Assembly (NCBI GenBank): GCA_934725085.1
Contig: CAKVAL010000035.1
Span: 1-19,931 of the forward strand
DNA: 19,931 nucleotides
Direction of reading: 5' to 3'
Source of the DNA: an uncultured Erysipelotrichaceae bacterium
Lineage (GTDB): Bacteria > Bacillota_I > Bacilli_A > Erysipelotrichales > Erysipelotrichaceae
The first letter of the stretch is position 1. Each line of letters begins with the position of its first letter. This document shows, in pieces, positions 7,672 to 13,876 of this stretch. The notes under the pieces were generated by a model that was given only the letters and a program-made list of their open reading frames with translations, did not search any database and had not been told where the DNA came from. Position numbers and translations under genes: made by a program.

Positions 7672-8337
7672 TTATTTTACCAATAATCCTTGTTTTTTAA
7701 AACTGAAATATGAATCGGTTGAAACAATCAAATGATCCAAAAACACAAGCCCAACATGACGACAACCACTAAATATCGCGTTAGTAATCTTGATATCAGC
7801 CTCAGATGGATTGATATTACCACTTGGGTGATTATGAGCTATCACAATATATTTTGTCTTTAGTAATAACGCTTTTCTAAGCACTTCATCAATAGCTACC
7901 GTAGAAGCATCACTAGTACCCTTGTACATACTTTCGGCCTTAATAACCTTGCCTTTATTATTCAACAGAACCAAAAAGAATTCTTCTTGCTCCTTAAAGC
8001 CTATATTAAATCTTATATAATCCACCAGCATCAAGGGATCAATCAAATTATTCGCATCTTGTATTGTATCTACTTTAGATAAGCGTCTAAAGATCTCAAG
8101 GATTGCCAATATTTCTAAAGCCTTTGCCTTCTTAATCCCTTTAATTTCAACTAGTTCATCATAATCTAAAGACAAGAGATTGTTAAAACCACCAGCCTTT
8201 TTAATCAAGTCATTAGATAATGTTAAAACATTTGAATTATGATAAGCTGATTTTAATATCAGTGCCAATAATTCATCATTGTTTAAAGATGAAATCCCAT
8301 AGTTTAAAGCTTTTTCTCTAGGTAATAATTCGTTCAT
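7672..8337 (-). CDS. radC: RadC-family JAB/MPN+ protein
   Basis: 221 residues, typical length. An N-terminal UPF0758 helical part with a helix-hairpin-helix-like segment (LVEIKGIKKAKALEILAILE, about 62-81) leads into a JAB1/MPN+ domain. The metal-binding motif HNHPSG (168-173) is followed by S178 and D181, the JAMM pattern. The family was named for DNA repair, but that role in the original organism is disputed; a metal-dependent hydrolase acting on DNA-associated substrates is the safest description. ATG and the upstream VanZ-like stop overlap as ATGA, so translation is coupled. This is a chromosomal operon copy with no mobile genes beside it. Confidence 0.92.
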   Translation of the reverse strand: MNELLPREKALNYGISSLNNDELLALILKSAYHNSNVLTLSNDLIKKAGGFNNLLSLDYDELVEIKGIKKAKALEILAILEIFRRLSKVDTIQDANNLIDPLMLVDYIRFNIGFKEQEEFFLVLLNNKGKVIKAESMYKGTSDASTVAIDEVLRKALLLKTKYIVIAHNHPSGNINPSEADIKITNAIFSGCRHVGLVFLDHLIVSTDSYFSFKKQGLLVK

Positions 8338-8753
8338 TTTTCACAAACAAGACGCCATAAGAAACATGAAACAATACTGCCAGAAGAATCAATCACCACA
8401 TCACTCAATTGACCACATCTACCATCAACAAACAATTGATGAAACTCATCAAACGAAGCATATAGAACACAAAATAGAACAGACACAACAATTAACTTTG
8501 GACAATTATATTCTTTGAAACATTCATAGGTTAAGATATATAAAATAAAATATTCGCTAAAATGAGCTAACTTACGAATAAAGAAACCAAAGGTATCTAC
8601 AAAAGCCTTTGTATCACTTATCTTTAACAGCTTCGCGATGCTTAATAAAATACCATTAGATAGACTGCCTGATTGGTCGCCTGTTTCCGCTGATAACAAA
8701 TATATCAAGATAAGCCAGCTTACAAATAAAAGTGTTTTTATAATCTTTTTCAT
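8334..8753 (-). CDS. VanZ-like family membrane protein
   Basis: 139 residues with about four hydrophobic segments. The VanZ-like signatures are visible: RKLAHFSEYFILYILTYE in the middle, and ASFDEFHQLFVDGRCGQLSD followed by VVIDSSGSIVSCFLW near the C-terminus. VanZ gives teicoplanin resistance in enterococci, but most members are short chromosomal membrane proteins of unknown role, and this is one of those; resistance should not be inferred. It follows the CpaB-like gene by 12 nt without a clear Shine-Dalgarno and overlaps radC by 4 nt. Confidence 0.85.
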   Translation of the reverse strand: MKKIIKTLLFVSWLILIYLLSAETGDQSGSLSNGILLSIAKLLKISDTKAFVDTFGFFIRKLAHFSEYFILYILTYECFKEYNCPKLIVVSVLFCVLYASFDEFHQLFVDGRCGQLSDVVIDSSGSIVSCFLWRLVCEK

Positions 8754-8765
8754 TCAATAATAATA

Positions 8766-9455
8766 TCATCTAAGATAATTAAAAACCATTGATTCATCAT
8801 TAAGTTTACTTCCAACATCCTGGTAACAATCTTTGCCTATAACCGCATTCAAGCTACCTATCGCTAATGCCTTATTAATGTAGCTAACCGCATCATTAGG
8901 TAAGGCTAAAGTAATATTTTGTAAGACTGCACTATTATCAAAATCAAGAATCTTCTTATGATTCAAATCATACAAGCCAATTATTCTTACATTGCTTATT
9001 AATAAGTCACTTAAGACACTATCTTTACTAATGGTCAAATATATGTCAACATACATGCCTTCTTTTAAATAAGCTTGATTAACCTTTAAATCATTAATAT
9101 TAATATCATAAGCAACCTCATCTTCTCTTAAATCATAAGTTAACTTATCATCAATGCTTCCTATATCGTCTAATACACTCTTATAAAAGAAAGAACCCTT
9201 GGGCACAAAACCATCAATACGTACACATTTGTTATTTAGATCTTCCCTATCCACGACAACCTCACTATTCAAGTATCTTTTAGGAACCGATATAAGTTTG
9301 TAAGTTGATTCATCTATTAAAGCTCTCTTTCCCAGTGAATAAGTAGCTACAGGAACCTTAATAAGTTCCAATTCTTTCCTACAATAAAGTAGCATCCCTC
9401 CAATTAACAGCACAAATACACTCAAAACAATAATTATTTTCTTTTTCTTAGGCAT
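8766..9455 (-). CDS. SAF-domain protein, CpaB/RcpC-like
   Basis: 229 residues from the ATG at 9453-9455. An in-frame ATG 18 nt earlier overlaps the Shine-Dalgarno AAAGGAG region and is less likely. The protein has a basic start (MPKKKK), one transmembrane helix (about 7-24) and then a SAF domain (about 33-95: KVPVATYSLGKRALIDEST through VDREDLNNKCVRIDGFVPKG). This is the layout of CpaB/RcpC, the Tad/Flp pilus subunit that binds peptidoglycan or guides the secretin. The second half (VNQAYLKEGMYVDIYLTISK) resembles the following beta domain. No other tad/flp gene is in the window, so the pilus link is only by family. Its leader is the sequence duplicated around the AbiE module. Confidence 0.7.
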   Translation of the reverse strand: MPKKKKIIIVLSVFVLLIGGMLLYCRKELELIKVPVATYSLGKRALIDESTYKLISVPKRYLNSEVVVDREDLNNKCVRIDGFVPKGSFFYKSVLDDIGSIDDKLTYDLREDEVAYDININDLKVNQAYLKEGMYVDIYLTISKDSVLSDLLISNVRIIGLYDLNHKKILDFDNSAVLQNITLALPNDAVSYINKALAIGSLNAVIGKDCYQDVGSKLNDESMVFNYLR

Positions 9456-9461
9456 CTCTTT

Positions 9462-9518
9462 TTCTCCTTTCATATCTTTATTGACAATAAAAGAAGAAAT
9501 TCCTACATCAAATTATAA
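9462..9518. repeat. 57-bp direct repeat, copy 1 (leader of the CpaB-like gene)
   Basis: Matches 10930-10986 at 55 of 57 positions without gaps, offset exactly 1468 bp; the differences are at 9486/10954 and 9513/10981. It contains the Shine-Dalgarno AAAGGAG used by the CpaB-like gene and, at its other end, the TAA stop of abiEii (9513-9515). On the minus strand 9517-9512 reads TATAAT, a possible -10, though no -35 is seen. Confidence 0.9.
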
Positions 9519-10304
9519 TTTTTTGAAATATTCTAGTATTTCAGAAACAGCTTCATCAGGACTTATATCCAGCCAATTTTTATTTGAAGCATTTAGTTTA
9601 CTCATATATTTAGCATTTTCAAACAGTTTTTCAAGATGATTAAGCAATTCTTCATCATCGCTAACAGGCATAGTGTTATCGCTATAAATAATAATCTTAA
9701 GATACTTTTTAAGAATTCCAGCATCACAATCCCCCAATAGAAAACAAATATCAAAAACATCTTTATATCTTGTGTTATTAGACATAAAACGCAATAAAGA
9801 TTTTAGTTTTTCCACTATTATTTGTTCCCTGGAATTAACCAACAGTTGTATAGCATCTTCCTGAATACAAATATCAATCAAAAGTTCTTCTTGATAAATA
9901 TCTAGATTGTTGTGAACACCAATGTCAATTTTAGTCCCAATTGAATTATTATAACTATCGCTTATATTTAAATGGATTCTTTTACCTTTATAATCTTGTT
10001 GATTTAACTCAGTAAAACAACCAACATATGTTATCGAAAAATCGTCAATACAATTTAAACTATCAATAAATTTTTCTATAGCACTATCAGATAATGAATA
10101 ATGGATAAAATCGAAATCAATATCTTTTGTCACACGTCTTACATTATTTGATAATTTTTGAACAACAAGCCCTCCTTTAATAGTCACATATTTTTTTAGA
10201 GAACTTTGATCAATCGCCTTTAGGATGACGTCATGACAAAGCATCGTTTTTGCATCATCTTCTTTATAACCTTTAGCGATGATTTTGTTTATTTTAAAAT
10301 TAAT
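9513..10304 (-). CDS. abiEii: AbiEii-type nucleotidyltransferase toxin, probable ATT start
   Basis: The type IV toxin of AbiE systems is a nucleotidyltransferase-fold protein. Motif KGG (TIKGGLVVQKL) is followed by the catalytic-type TKDIDFDF, and a C-terminal EKLKSLLRFM..TRYKDVFDIC stretch matches the family's conserved Lys/Asp region. From the first ATG (10242-10244) it is 243 residues with no usable Shine-Dalgarno and lacks the usual N-terminal helices before KGG. In frame, 20 codons upstream, an ATT at 10304-10302 shares its A with the abiEi stop (TAATT) and sits 7 nt after GGAGG. That start gives 263 residues beginning (M)NFKINKIIAKGYKEDDAKT, which fits the family's N-terminus. I prefer the ATT start; the ATG form is the fallback. 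Confidence 0.82.
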   Translation of the reverse strand: MNFKINKIIAKGYKEDDAKTMLCHDVILKAIDQSSLKKYVTIKGGLVVQKLSNNVRRVTKDIDFDFIHYSLSDSAIEKFIDSLNCIDDFSITYVGCFTELNQQDYKGKRIHLNISDSYNNSIGTKIDIGVHNNLDIYQEELLIDICIQEDAIQLLVNSREQIIVEKLKSLLRFMSNNTRYKDVFDICFLLGDCDAGILKKYLKIIIYSDNTMPVSDDEELLNHLEKLFENAKYMSKLNASNKNWLDISPDEAVSEILEYFKKL

Positions 10305-10846
10305 TATAAAACCTCCAGTTGAATGGCATCGCTAATTGCTTCGCCATTTTTAAAATTTCCAGCATATTCTTCTATCGCAAGGAAGTCTAGTTGAAAAATC
10401 AATCTTCTATAATTATTAATTATCTCTTTATACAAATCAAAAGGTATTCTACTTTTTAAACGAATCAAGTCAACCAACAATCTTTCCTTTGTAGGCACCC
10501 TTATCATTACACCATCATATTCTAATCGAGTGAGTTCCTGTTCAAAAAGATTATCTTTCATAAAGAACTGCTTAACATTCTTATCCTTGATTCTTGCGTG
10601 ATTTCTTCTAGTAGCTAAATTATATTCTGTAGGTATATAGTCAGTTAAATCATAATAGAAGCATGCACTGACTCCAATAAAAATAGCATCAGGATATTTA
10701 AAAGAAATCAATTCTAATTCAGAATAGTATTCCTTATCTGAATATACACCCTTTTCAATCTTAAATAATCTATTTTCAGCCAGTTCTTTCTTAATTTGAT
10801 AATCAGAACCATATTTATCTAAACATTCCTTATACGAAAACAACAT
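10304..10846 (-). CDS. abiEi: AbiEi-type antitoxin / winged-helix regulator
   Basis: 180 residues. The N-terminus (MLFSYKECLDKYGSDYQIKK, then ELAENRLFKIEKGVYSD) is the winged-helix AbiEi_4-type domain, in which the helix pair and the R-x-x-KGVY turn are characteristic. The rest (about 45-180) matches the antitoxin C-terminal region, including ATRRNHARIK and VPTKERLLVDLIRLK. AbiEi represses its own operon through an inverted repeat and counteracts AbiEii. Here a 19-bp inverted repeat covers the predicted promoter. ATG at 10844-10846 has AGGAG 6 nt upstream, with a very short 5' UTR of about 14 nt. The toxin follows with a TAATT overlap. Confidence 0.85.
   Translation of the reverse strand: MLFSYKECLDKYGSDYQIKKELAENRLFKIEKGVYSDKEYYSELELISFKYPDAIFIGVSACFYYDLTDYIPTEYNLATRRNHARIKDKNVKQFFMKDNLFEQELTRLEYDGVMIRVPTKERLLVDLIRLKSRIPFDLYKEIINNYRRLIFQLDFLAIEEYAGNFKNGEAISDAIQLEVL
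10312..10316 (-). promoter_or_regulatory. Shine-Dalgarno deciding an ATT start for abiEii
   Basis: GGAGG (minus strand) inside the last codons of abiEi lies 7 nt before ATT at 10304-10302. No ATG, GTG or TTG lies in the abiEii frame between this site and the ATG at 10244. The perfect spacing and the TAATT overlap argue for ATT as initiator. Confidence 0.6.
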
Positions 10847-10857
10847 ATCAATCTCCT

Positions 10858-10908
10858 ATTAAAGTAATTATACACATGAATTAATATCGTGTGTATAATT
10901 ACTTTAAT
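10858..10908. promoter_or_regulatory. 19-bp inverted-repeat operator over the abiE promoter
   Basis: Arms 10858-10876 and 10890-10908 are perfect reverse complements (19 bp) around a 13-nt spacer. The arm core is TAAAGTAATTATACAC. One arm covers the predicted -10 and the other the -35, as expected for a repressor site. AbiEi proteins are known to bind inverted repeats in their own promoter. Confidence 0.8.
10867..10895 (-). promoter_or_regulatory. Predicted abiE promoter
   Basis: Minus strand -35 TACACA (10895-10890), 17-nt spacer, -10 TATAAT (10872-10867). Both hexamers fall inside the arms of the inverted repeat. Predicted start is near 10860. Confidence 0.65.
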
Positions 10909-10929
10909 TTTAAAGCTAAGTCATACTCA

Positions 10930-10986
10930 TTCTCCTTTCATATCTTTATTGACGATAAAAGAAGAAATTCCTACATCAAAATATAA
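10930..10986. repeat. 57-bp direct repeat, copy 2 (orphan leader)
   Basis: Second copy of the 9462-9518 sequence. It keeps the AAAGGAG Shine-Dalgarno, but only a four-codon reading frame (ATG AGT ATG ACT TAG) follows. Beyond the repeat boundary that sequence still loosely resembles the start of the CpaB-like gene. On the minus strand TTGCTT (11008-11003), 17 nt, TATATT (10985-10980) could be a promoter embedded in the preceding terminator. Confidence 0.85.
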
Positions 10987-11014
10987 AAAAGAGTAATCGC
11001 ATAAGCAATTACTC
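10985..11014 (-). terminator. Terminator of the MFS transporter gene
   Basis: Minus strand stem GAGTAAT/ATTACTC, extended by an inner GC/GC pair around TTAT, followed by six T residues. The stem overlaps the gene's TAA stop (11009-11011), and the T tract meets the outer end of direct-repeat copy 2. Confidence 0.85.
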
Positions 11015-12154
11015 AAATATTTTCTTATTAGTTAACACAATTATTAATGCCGCCACACTTATCATGGTACCCAATAAATACAAATTGAAAGTACCAAAAT
11101 ATTTCATCATAAAGCCAAATGTTTGCGACAAAACAGCTTGATAAATCATATTAAAAGTTTGAAGTAAAGTTAGTGCTCTTGCGATACTTGCTCCACCATA
11201 GATTTTATTAAGATACTCAATATTACCAACAATAGCACTTATCGCTAAAACACCATGTAAAGATTGAGCCAATATAAATACATAGATATTTCTTGTAAGA
11301 AAACAGATTAGACATCTTGATACAACTGAAATACATGAAATTATAAAGGCCTTATGATAGCCAACTTTCTTAATAAATAAACTCCCTTTATTAACTACAT
11401 ATAATTCCGGAATAACCATAATGAAGGTCGCAATACCAATCATATTATCACTACACTTTAGAGTCTCAGTAATATGAATACCTGCAAAAGTAGTTAAGGT
11501 ATCTACTGTTGTGTTTGTAAATAAAGTAACCAAAACAATCACCAAAAATCTTTTATCCTTTAAAATGCTCTTGGTATTGGTATCTTCTTTAATCACTTCC
11601 TTACTAACACTTTCATTTTTAGGCAAAGTAGTAATTATTAGACAACATAGCAACAAAGACAAGATATAAAAGAAAACATAAGGACCACTATATCCTAGTT
11701 TATTCATAATTATCGCAATAAAAGTACTACCTACAATATAGCCAAAAGAACCATATGATCTAAGTTGACCAAAACTCATCTTATACTTATTACAATATTC
11801 AACACTTAAACTATCACAAATGCTTCCTAAATCTGTCTTAAAGATATAGATACAAACAGATAAAAGACAAAGTAATGGGAAGATACTTTGATGACTCCAC
11901 AAGAATACACTCAAAGCTGAAAAGAAACACAATATTGATAAAATCCTTCTATTAGAATACTTACCAGCTAAGATACCCCATAGAGGAATAAAAATCATTG
12001 ACACAATAACGCTTATAGATGAAATAAAGCCAATCTTCACTCCATCAAATCCAAGTCTTGAATAGTATACATTAGCATATGGGAAAAAGACACCATATGA
12101 GATGTATAAGAATAAATATAATAATTTAAATTTGTTGTTGATGGTCTTGTTCAT
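11009..12154 (-). CDS. Major facilitator superfamily transporter
   Basis: 381 residues with about 12 hydrophobic segments. The N-terminus (FLYISYGVFFPYANVYYSRL) and the segment IPLWGILAGKYSNRRILSIL resemble the MFS_1-like group containing LacY-type and phenylpropionate/nucleoside permeases; the latter is the family's loop 2-3 motif (G-x-x-x-D-R-x-G-R-R) in reduced form. The LGSICDSLSVEYCN and FGQLRSYGSFGYIVGS segments also fit this group. Substrate cannot be assigned. No clear Shine-Dalgarno precedes the ATG at 12152-12154; a weak promoter (TATACT) may lie about 25 nt upstream. It stands alone between a peptidase remnant and its own terminator. Confidence 0.88.
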   Translation of the reverse strand: MNKTINNKFKLLYLFLYISYGVFFPYANVYYSRLGFDGVKIGFISSISVIVSMIFIPLWGILAGKYSNRRILSILCFFSALSVFLWSHQSIFPLLCLLSVCIYIFKTDLGSICDSLSVEYCNKYKMSFGQLRSYGSFGYIVGSTFIAIIMNKLGYSGPYVFFYILSLLLCCLIITTLPKNESVSKEVIKEDTNTKSILKDKRFLVIVLVTLFTNTTVDTLTTFAGIHITETLKCSDNMIGIATFIMVIPELYVVNKGSLFIKKVGYHKAFIISCISVVSRCLICFLTRNIYVFILAQSLHGVLAISAIVGNIEYLNKIYGGASIARALTLLQTFNMIYQAVLSQTFGFMMKYFGTFNLYLLGTMISVAALIIVLTNKKIFE

Positions 12155-12182
12155 AATTAAACATCTATTAAAGTATATTACA

Positions 12183-12365
12183 TTATCGATTATTTTTTAA
12201 TAATTCCTTATAGAATTTAACAACCAAGCCTAACTTATCAATCGAAAAATTTTCATCATCATTATGAACACTAGCATACTGTTTTTTATCAATATCAATA
12301 GGTGCAAATCTAATTACTGCATCAGATAAATCTGTAAAAGTTCTTACATCAGTACCAACCGGCAA
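12183..12365 (-). pseudogene. C-terminal remnant of an M20-family metallopeptidase
   Basis: About 60 codons read LPVGTDVRTFTDLSDAVIRF, then a conserved stretch ending QYASVHNDDENFSIDKLGL and VVKFYKELLKNN. These match the end of M20 (carboxypeptidase G2/PepV/PM20D1-like) peptidases: the G-T-D block, the R-F-x-P block and the H-x-x-x-E metal/catalytic end. The whole catalytic N-terminal part and the dimerisation domain are gone. The frame opens only at 12383, directly after the terminator of the preceding gene, and has no ribosome-binding site. It is best read as a deletion remnant rather than a small gene. Confidence 0.75.
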
Positions 12366-12368
12366 AAT

Positions 12369-12392
12369 AAAAAGTGAAATTAATCACTCTTT
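12369..12392 (-). terminator. Terminator after the MmcQ/YjbR gene
   Basis: Minus strand stem AAAGAGTGA/TCACTTTTT around a TTAAT loop, with one G-U pair, running into a T-rich stretch. It lies 9 nt past the TAG stop at 12401-12403 and touches the truncated end of the peptidase remnant. Confidence 0.7.
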
Positions 12393-12400
12393 TAATGTCC

Positions 12401-13054
12401 CTATTGTACCATTTTTGTAACCAGCTTATAGCTATTGTCAATTAATTCACTAATTAAATCGTCGCTTAAAGTATCATCTAAAACAATTGATATCCATGAC
12501 TTCTTGTTCATATGATAAGCAGGATATATACCTATATTTGGTAATTTAACATTTGGATCAATCTTAACATTAATTACTTCGATTAAACCTTCTTTATTCT
12601 TATCTATTTTATTAAAAGGAATATCCATTAAGATAGCAAACCACTTACCATCTAAGTTTCTATATACCCCATGATACTTACTTGAAGTAAATGGGAAATC
12701 AGGACTTACACTATATTTCTTATAAATAAATTCATTAATTCTATTAGCTTGATCATAGATATAAGTTCTTTTTGTACAAGTCTTATCTCTTATATCCAAT
12801 AGTATCCTTTCATATTCACTTCTAATCTTTAGATTAAATTCACCACTTCTTTCGATTCTAAAATTGGTATATTCCTCATCAAAAGATAAGTCGATAATCT
12901 TGCCCGTAATATTTTTATCAATATAAGTAATAATTACTCTAAAAGAATTATCCAATATATCGACAGTATAAACGTAATCACTATTAAAACCATATTCTAA
13001 CAGTTTATTTTCATCAATCGAGTAGCGATTAAAGATTGTTTCTTCTATTGTCAT
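12401..13054 (-). CDS. MmcQ/YjbR-family protein with N-terminal extension
   Basis: 217 residues. The C-terminal half (about 105-215) is the MmcQ/YjbR fold: KYHGVYRNLDGKWFAILMDI, then PNIGIYPAYHMNKKSWISIV and LDDTLSDDLISELIDNSYKL. These small proteins are double-wing DNA-binding-like and mostly uncharacterised. The first about 100 residues are an extra region (IEETIFNRYSIDENKLLEYG, EERILLDIRDKT-type helices) found in some Bacillota members. The ATG at 13052-13054 overlaps the upstream exonuclease stop (ATGA), so the two are translationally coupled and probably act in the same process; which one is unknown. Confidence 0.8.
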   Translation of the reverse strand: MTIEETIFNRYSIDENKLLEYGFNSDYVYTVDILDNSFRVIITYIDKNITGKIIDLSFDEEYTNFRIERSGEFNLKIRSEYERILLDIRDKTCTKRTYIYDQANRINEFIYKKYSVSPDFPFTSSKYHGVYRNLDGKWFAILMDIPFNKIDKNKEGLIEVINVKIDPNVKLPNIGIYPAYHMNKKSWISIVLDDTLSDDLISELIDNSYKLVTKMVQ

Positions 13055-13584
13055 AATAATTTACAAGTCCTTATAAATTTACTAGTATCAACACCACTTT
13101 CTAGATATCTTAACAAGATATTAGCACAAGCATTACTATCACTATCAGCTCTATGATGATTTAAACAAATATCATAATAATCGCACAAATCATTAAGCTT
13201 ATGACTAATACCAGGTAAAAGCACTCTACCCATTTGTACTGTACACATATAATGGACATAAGGCTTCCAATTAATATGATAATAAGTTAGACACTTCTTT
13301 AAGACATTCATATCGAATGTTGCGTTATGTGCCACTATCATGCCACTACTAAATAAGGGCTCTATACTTTCCCAAAGTAAATCAAAAGATGGTGCATTAG
13401 CTACCATAAATTCATCAATACCAGTTAACCTTTTATTGAATGAATCAAAATAGGTCTCAGGATTTACCAATGAATAAAAAGAATCAACTATCCTATCATC
13501 TTCTATAATCGTGATACCAATGGCACTCATACGATCATTTAAACGATTAGGTGTTTCTACATCAAATACAATAAAACGATTCAA
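13051..13584 (-). CDS. DnaQ-like 3'-5' exonuclease
   Basis: 177 residues from a TTG at 13584-13582. The GTG at 13593 is in frame but lies inside the Shine-Dalgarno AGAGGTGA, which is correctly spaced for the TTG. DEDDh exonuclease motifs are complete: Exo I FDVET (D8, E10), Exo II VAHNATFD (D91) and Exo III HRADSD (H144, D149). It is a single-domain protein, like the short DnaQ/PolC-epsilon-type exonucleases that act on DNA or RNA ends, and has no polymerase or BRCT domain. It is coupled to the MmcQ/YjbR gene. A TATAAT lies about 20 nt upstream of the start but without a recognisable -35. Confidence 0.88.
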   Translation of the reverse strand: MNRFIVFDVETPNRLNDRMSAIGITIIEDDRIVDSFYSLVNPETYFDSFNKRLTGIDEFMVANAPSFDLLWESIEPLFSSGMIVAHNATFDMNVLKKCLTYYHINWKPYVHYMCTVQMGRVLLPGISHKLNDLCDYYDICLNHHRADSDSNACANILLRYLESGVDTSKFIRTCKLL

Positions 13585-13614
13585 AAAAATCACCTCTAAT
13601 AAAATTATAAAACC

Positions 13615-13641
13615 AAAATAAAAAACTTCTTAACGAAGCTT
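13615..13641 (-). terminator. Terminator after yneF
   Basis: Minus strand AAGCTTC-GTTAA-GAAGTTT stem (13641-13623, one G-U pair) followed by TTTTTTATTTT. It begins directly after the yneF TAA at 13643-13645. Confidence 0.75.
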
Positions 13642-13642
13642 C

Positions 13643-13846
13643 TTATTGTCCCATAGATTTCATGATTGCACGAATTTGTGCCTCAGAAGGTTTTCTACCC
13701 ATTTGAGAGTACATTGCACGAATCATCTTTTCATTGATTGGTGGATTTTCTTTGATTTGTTTCTCAAAGTAGTGTCTAGTAATAAAGAAACCAGCAACAC
13801 CGCCAATCACAAGGCCTAGAACCAAATAACCAATTGATTGCCACAT
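13643..13846 (-). CDS. yneF: UPF0154 family protein YneF
   Basis: 67 residues from the ATG at 13844-13846, preceded by AAAGGAG; the frame is open further upstream, but only through the structured RNA region. One N-terminal transmembrane helix (IGYLVLGLVIGGVAGFFITR, residues 5-24) is followed by a conserved cytoplasmic tail with ENPPINEKMIRAMYSQMGRK and PSEAQIRAIMKSM, the hallmark of the UPF0154/YneF family of Bacillota and Mollicutes. The function of the family is unknown. A structured element of about 150 nt occupies its 5' side, and a terminator follows at once, so it may be transcribed alone with a long leader. Confidence 0.93.
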   Translation of the reverse strand: MWQSIGYLVLGLVIGGVAGFFITRHYFEKQIKENPPINEKMIRAMYSQMGRKPSEAQIRAIMKSMGQ

Positions 13847-13876
13847 ATATTTAAATCTCCTTTTAGTTAACAATTT

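Noticed and set aside
8334..8753. Glycopeptide-resistance determinant (VanZ)
   Set aside because: Only the broad VanZ-like fold is seen and no van genes are present; most such proteins have no link to resistance.
9456..9473. Upstream ATG for the CpaB-like protein
   Set aside because: It lies just upstream of, and nearly overlaps, the AAAGGAG that serves the ATG at 9455, and the extra residues MKGEKE add nothing to the signal-anchor.
9462..10986. Transposon or insertion sequence as the source of the direct repeats
   Set aside because: No transposase, no terminal inverted repeats, and 57 bp is too long for an ordinary target-site duplication.
13585..13593. GTG start for the DnaQ-like exonuclease
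   Set aside because: The GTG is part of the AGAGGTGA Shine-Dalgarno; the TTG at 13584 is correctly spaced and starts the protein at the usual place.
13561..13600. Possible cre site for CcpA around AAAACGATTCAAAA
   Set aside because: It lacks the conserved outer TG and CA pairs of the cre consensus; no other convincing cre was found in the intergenic regions.
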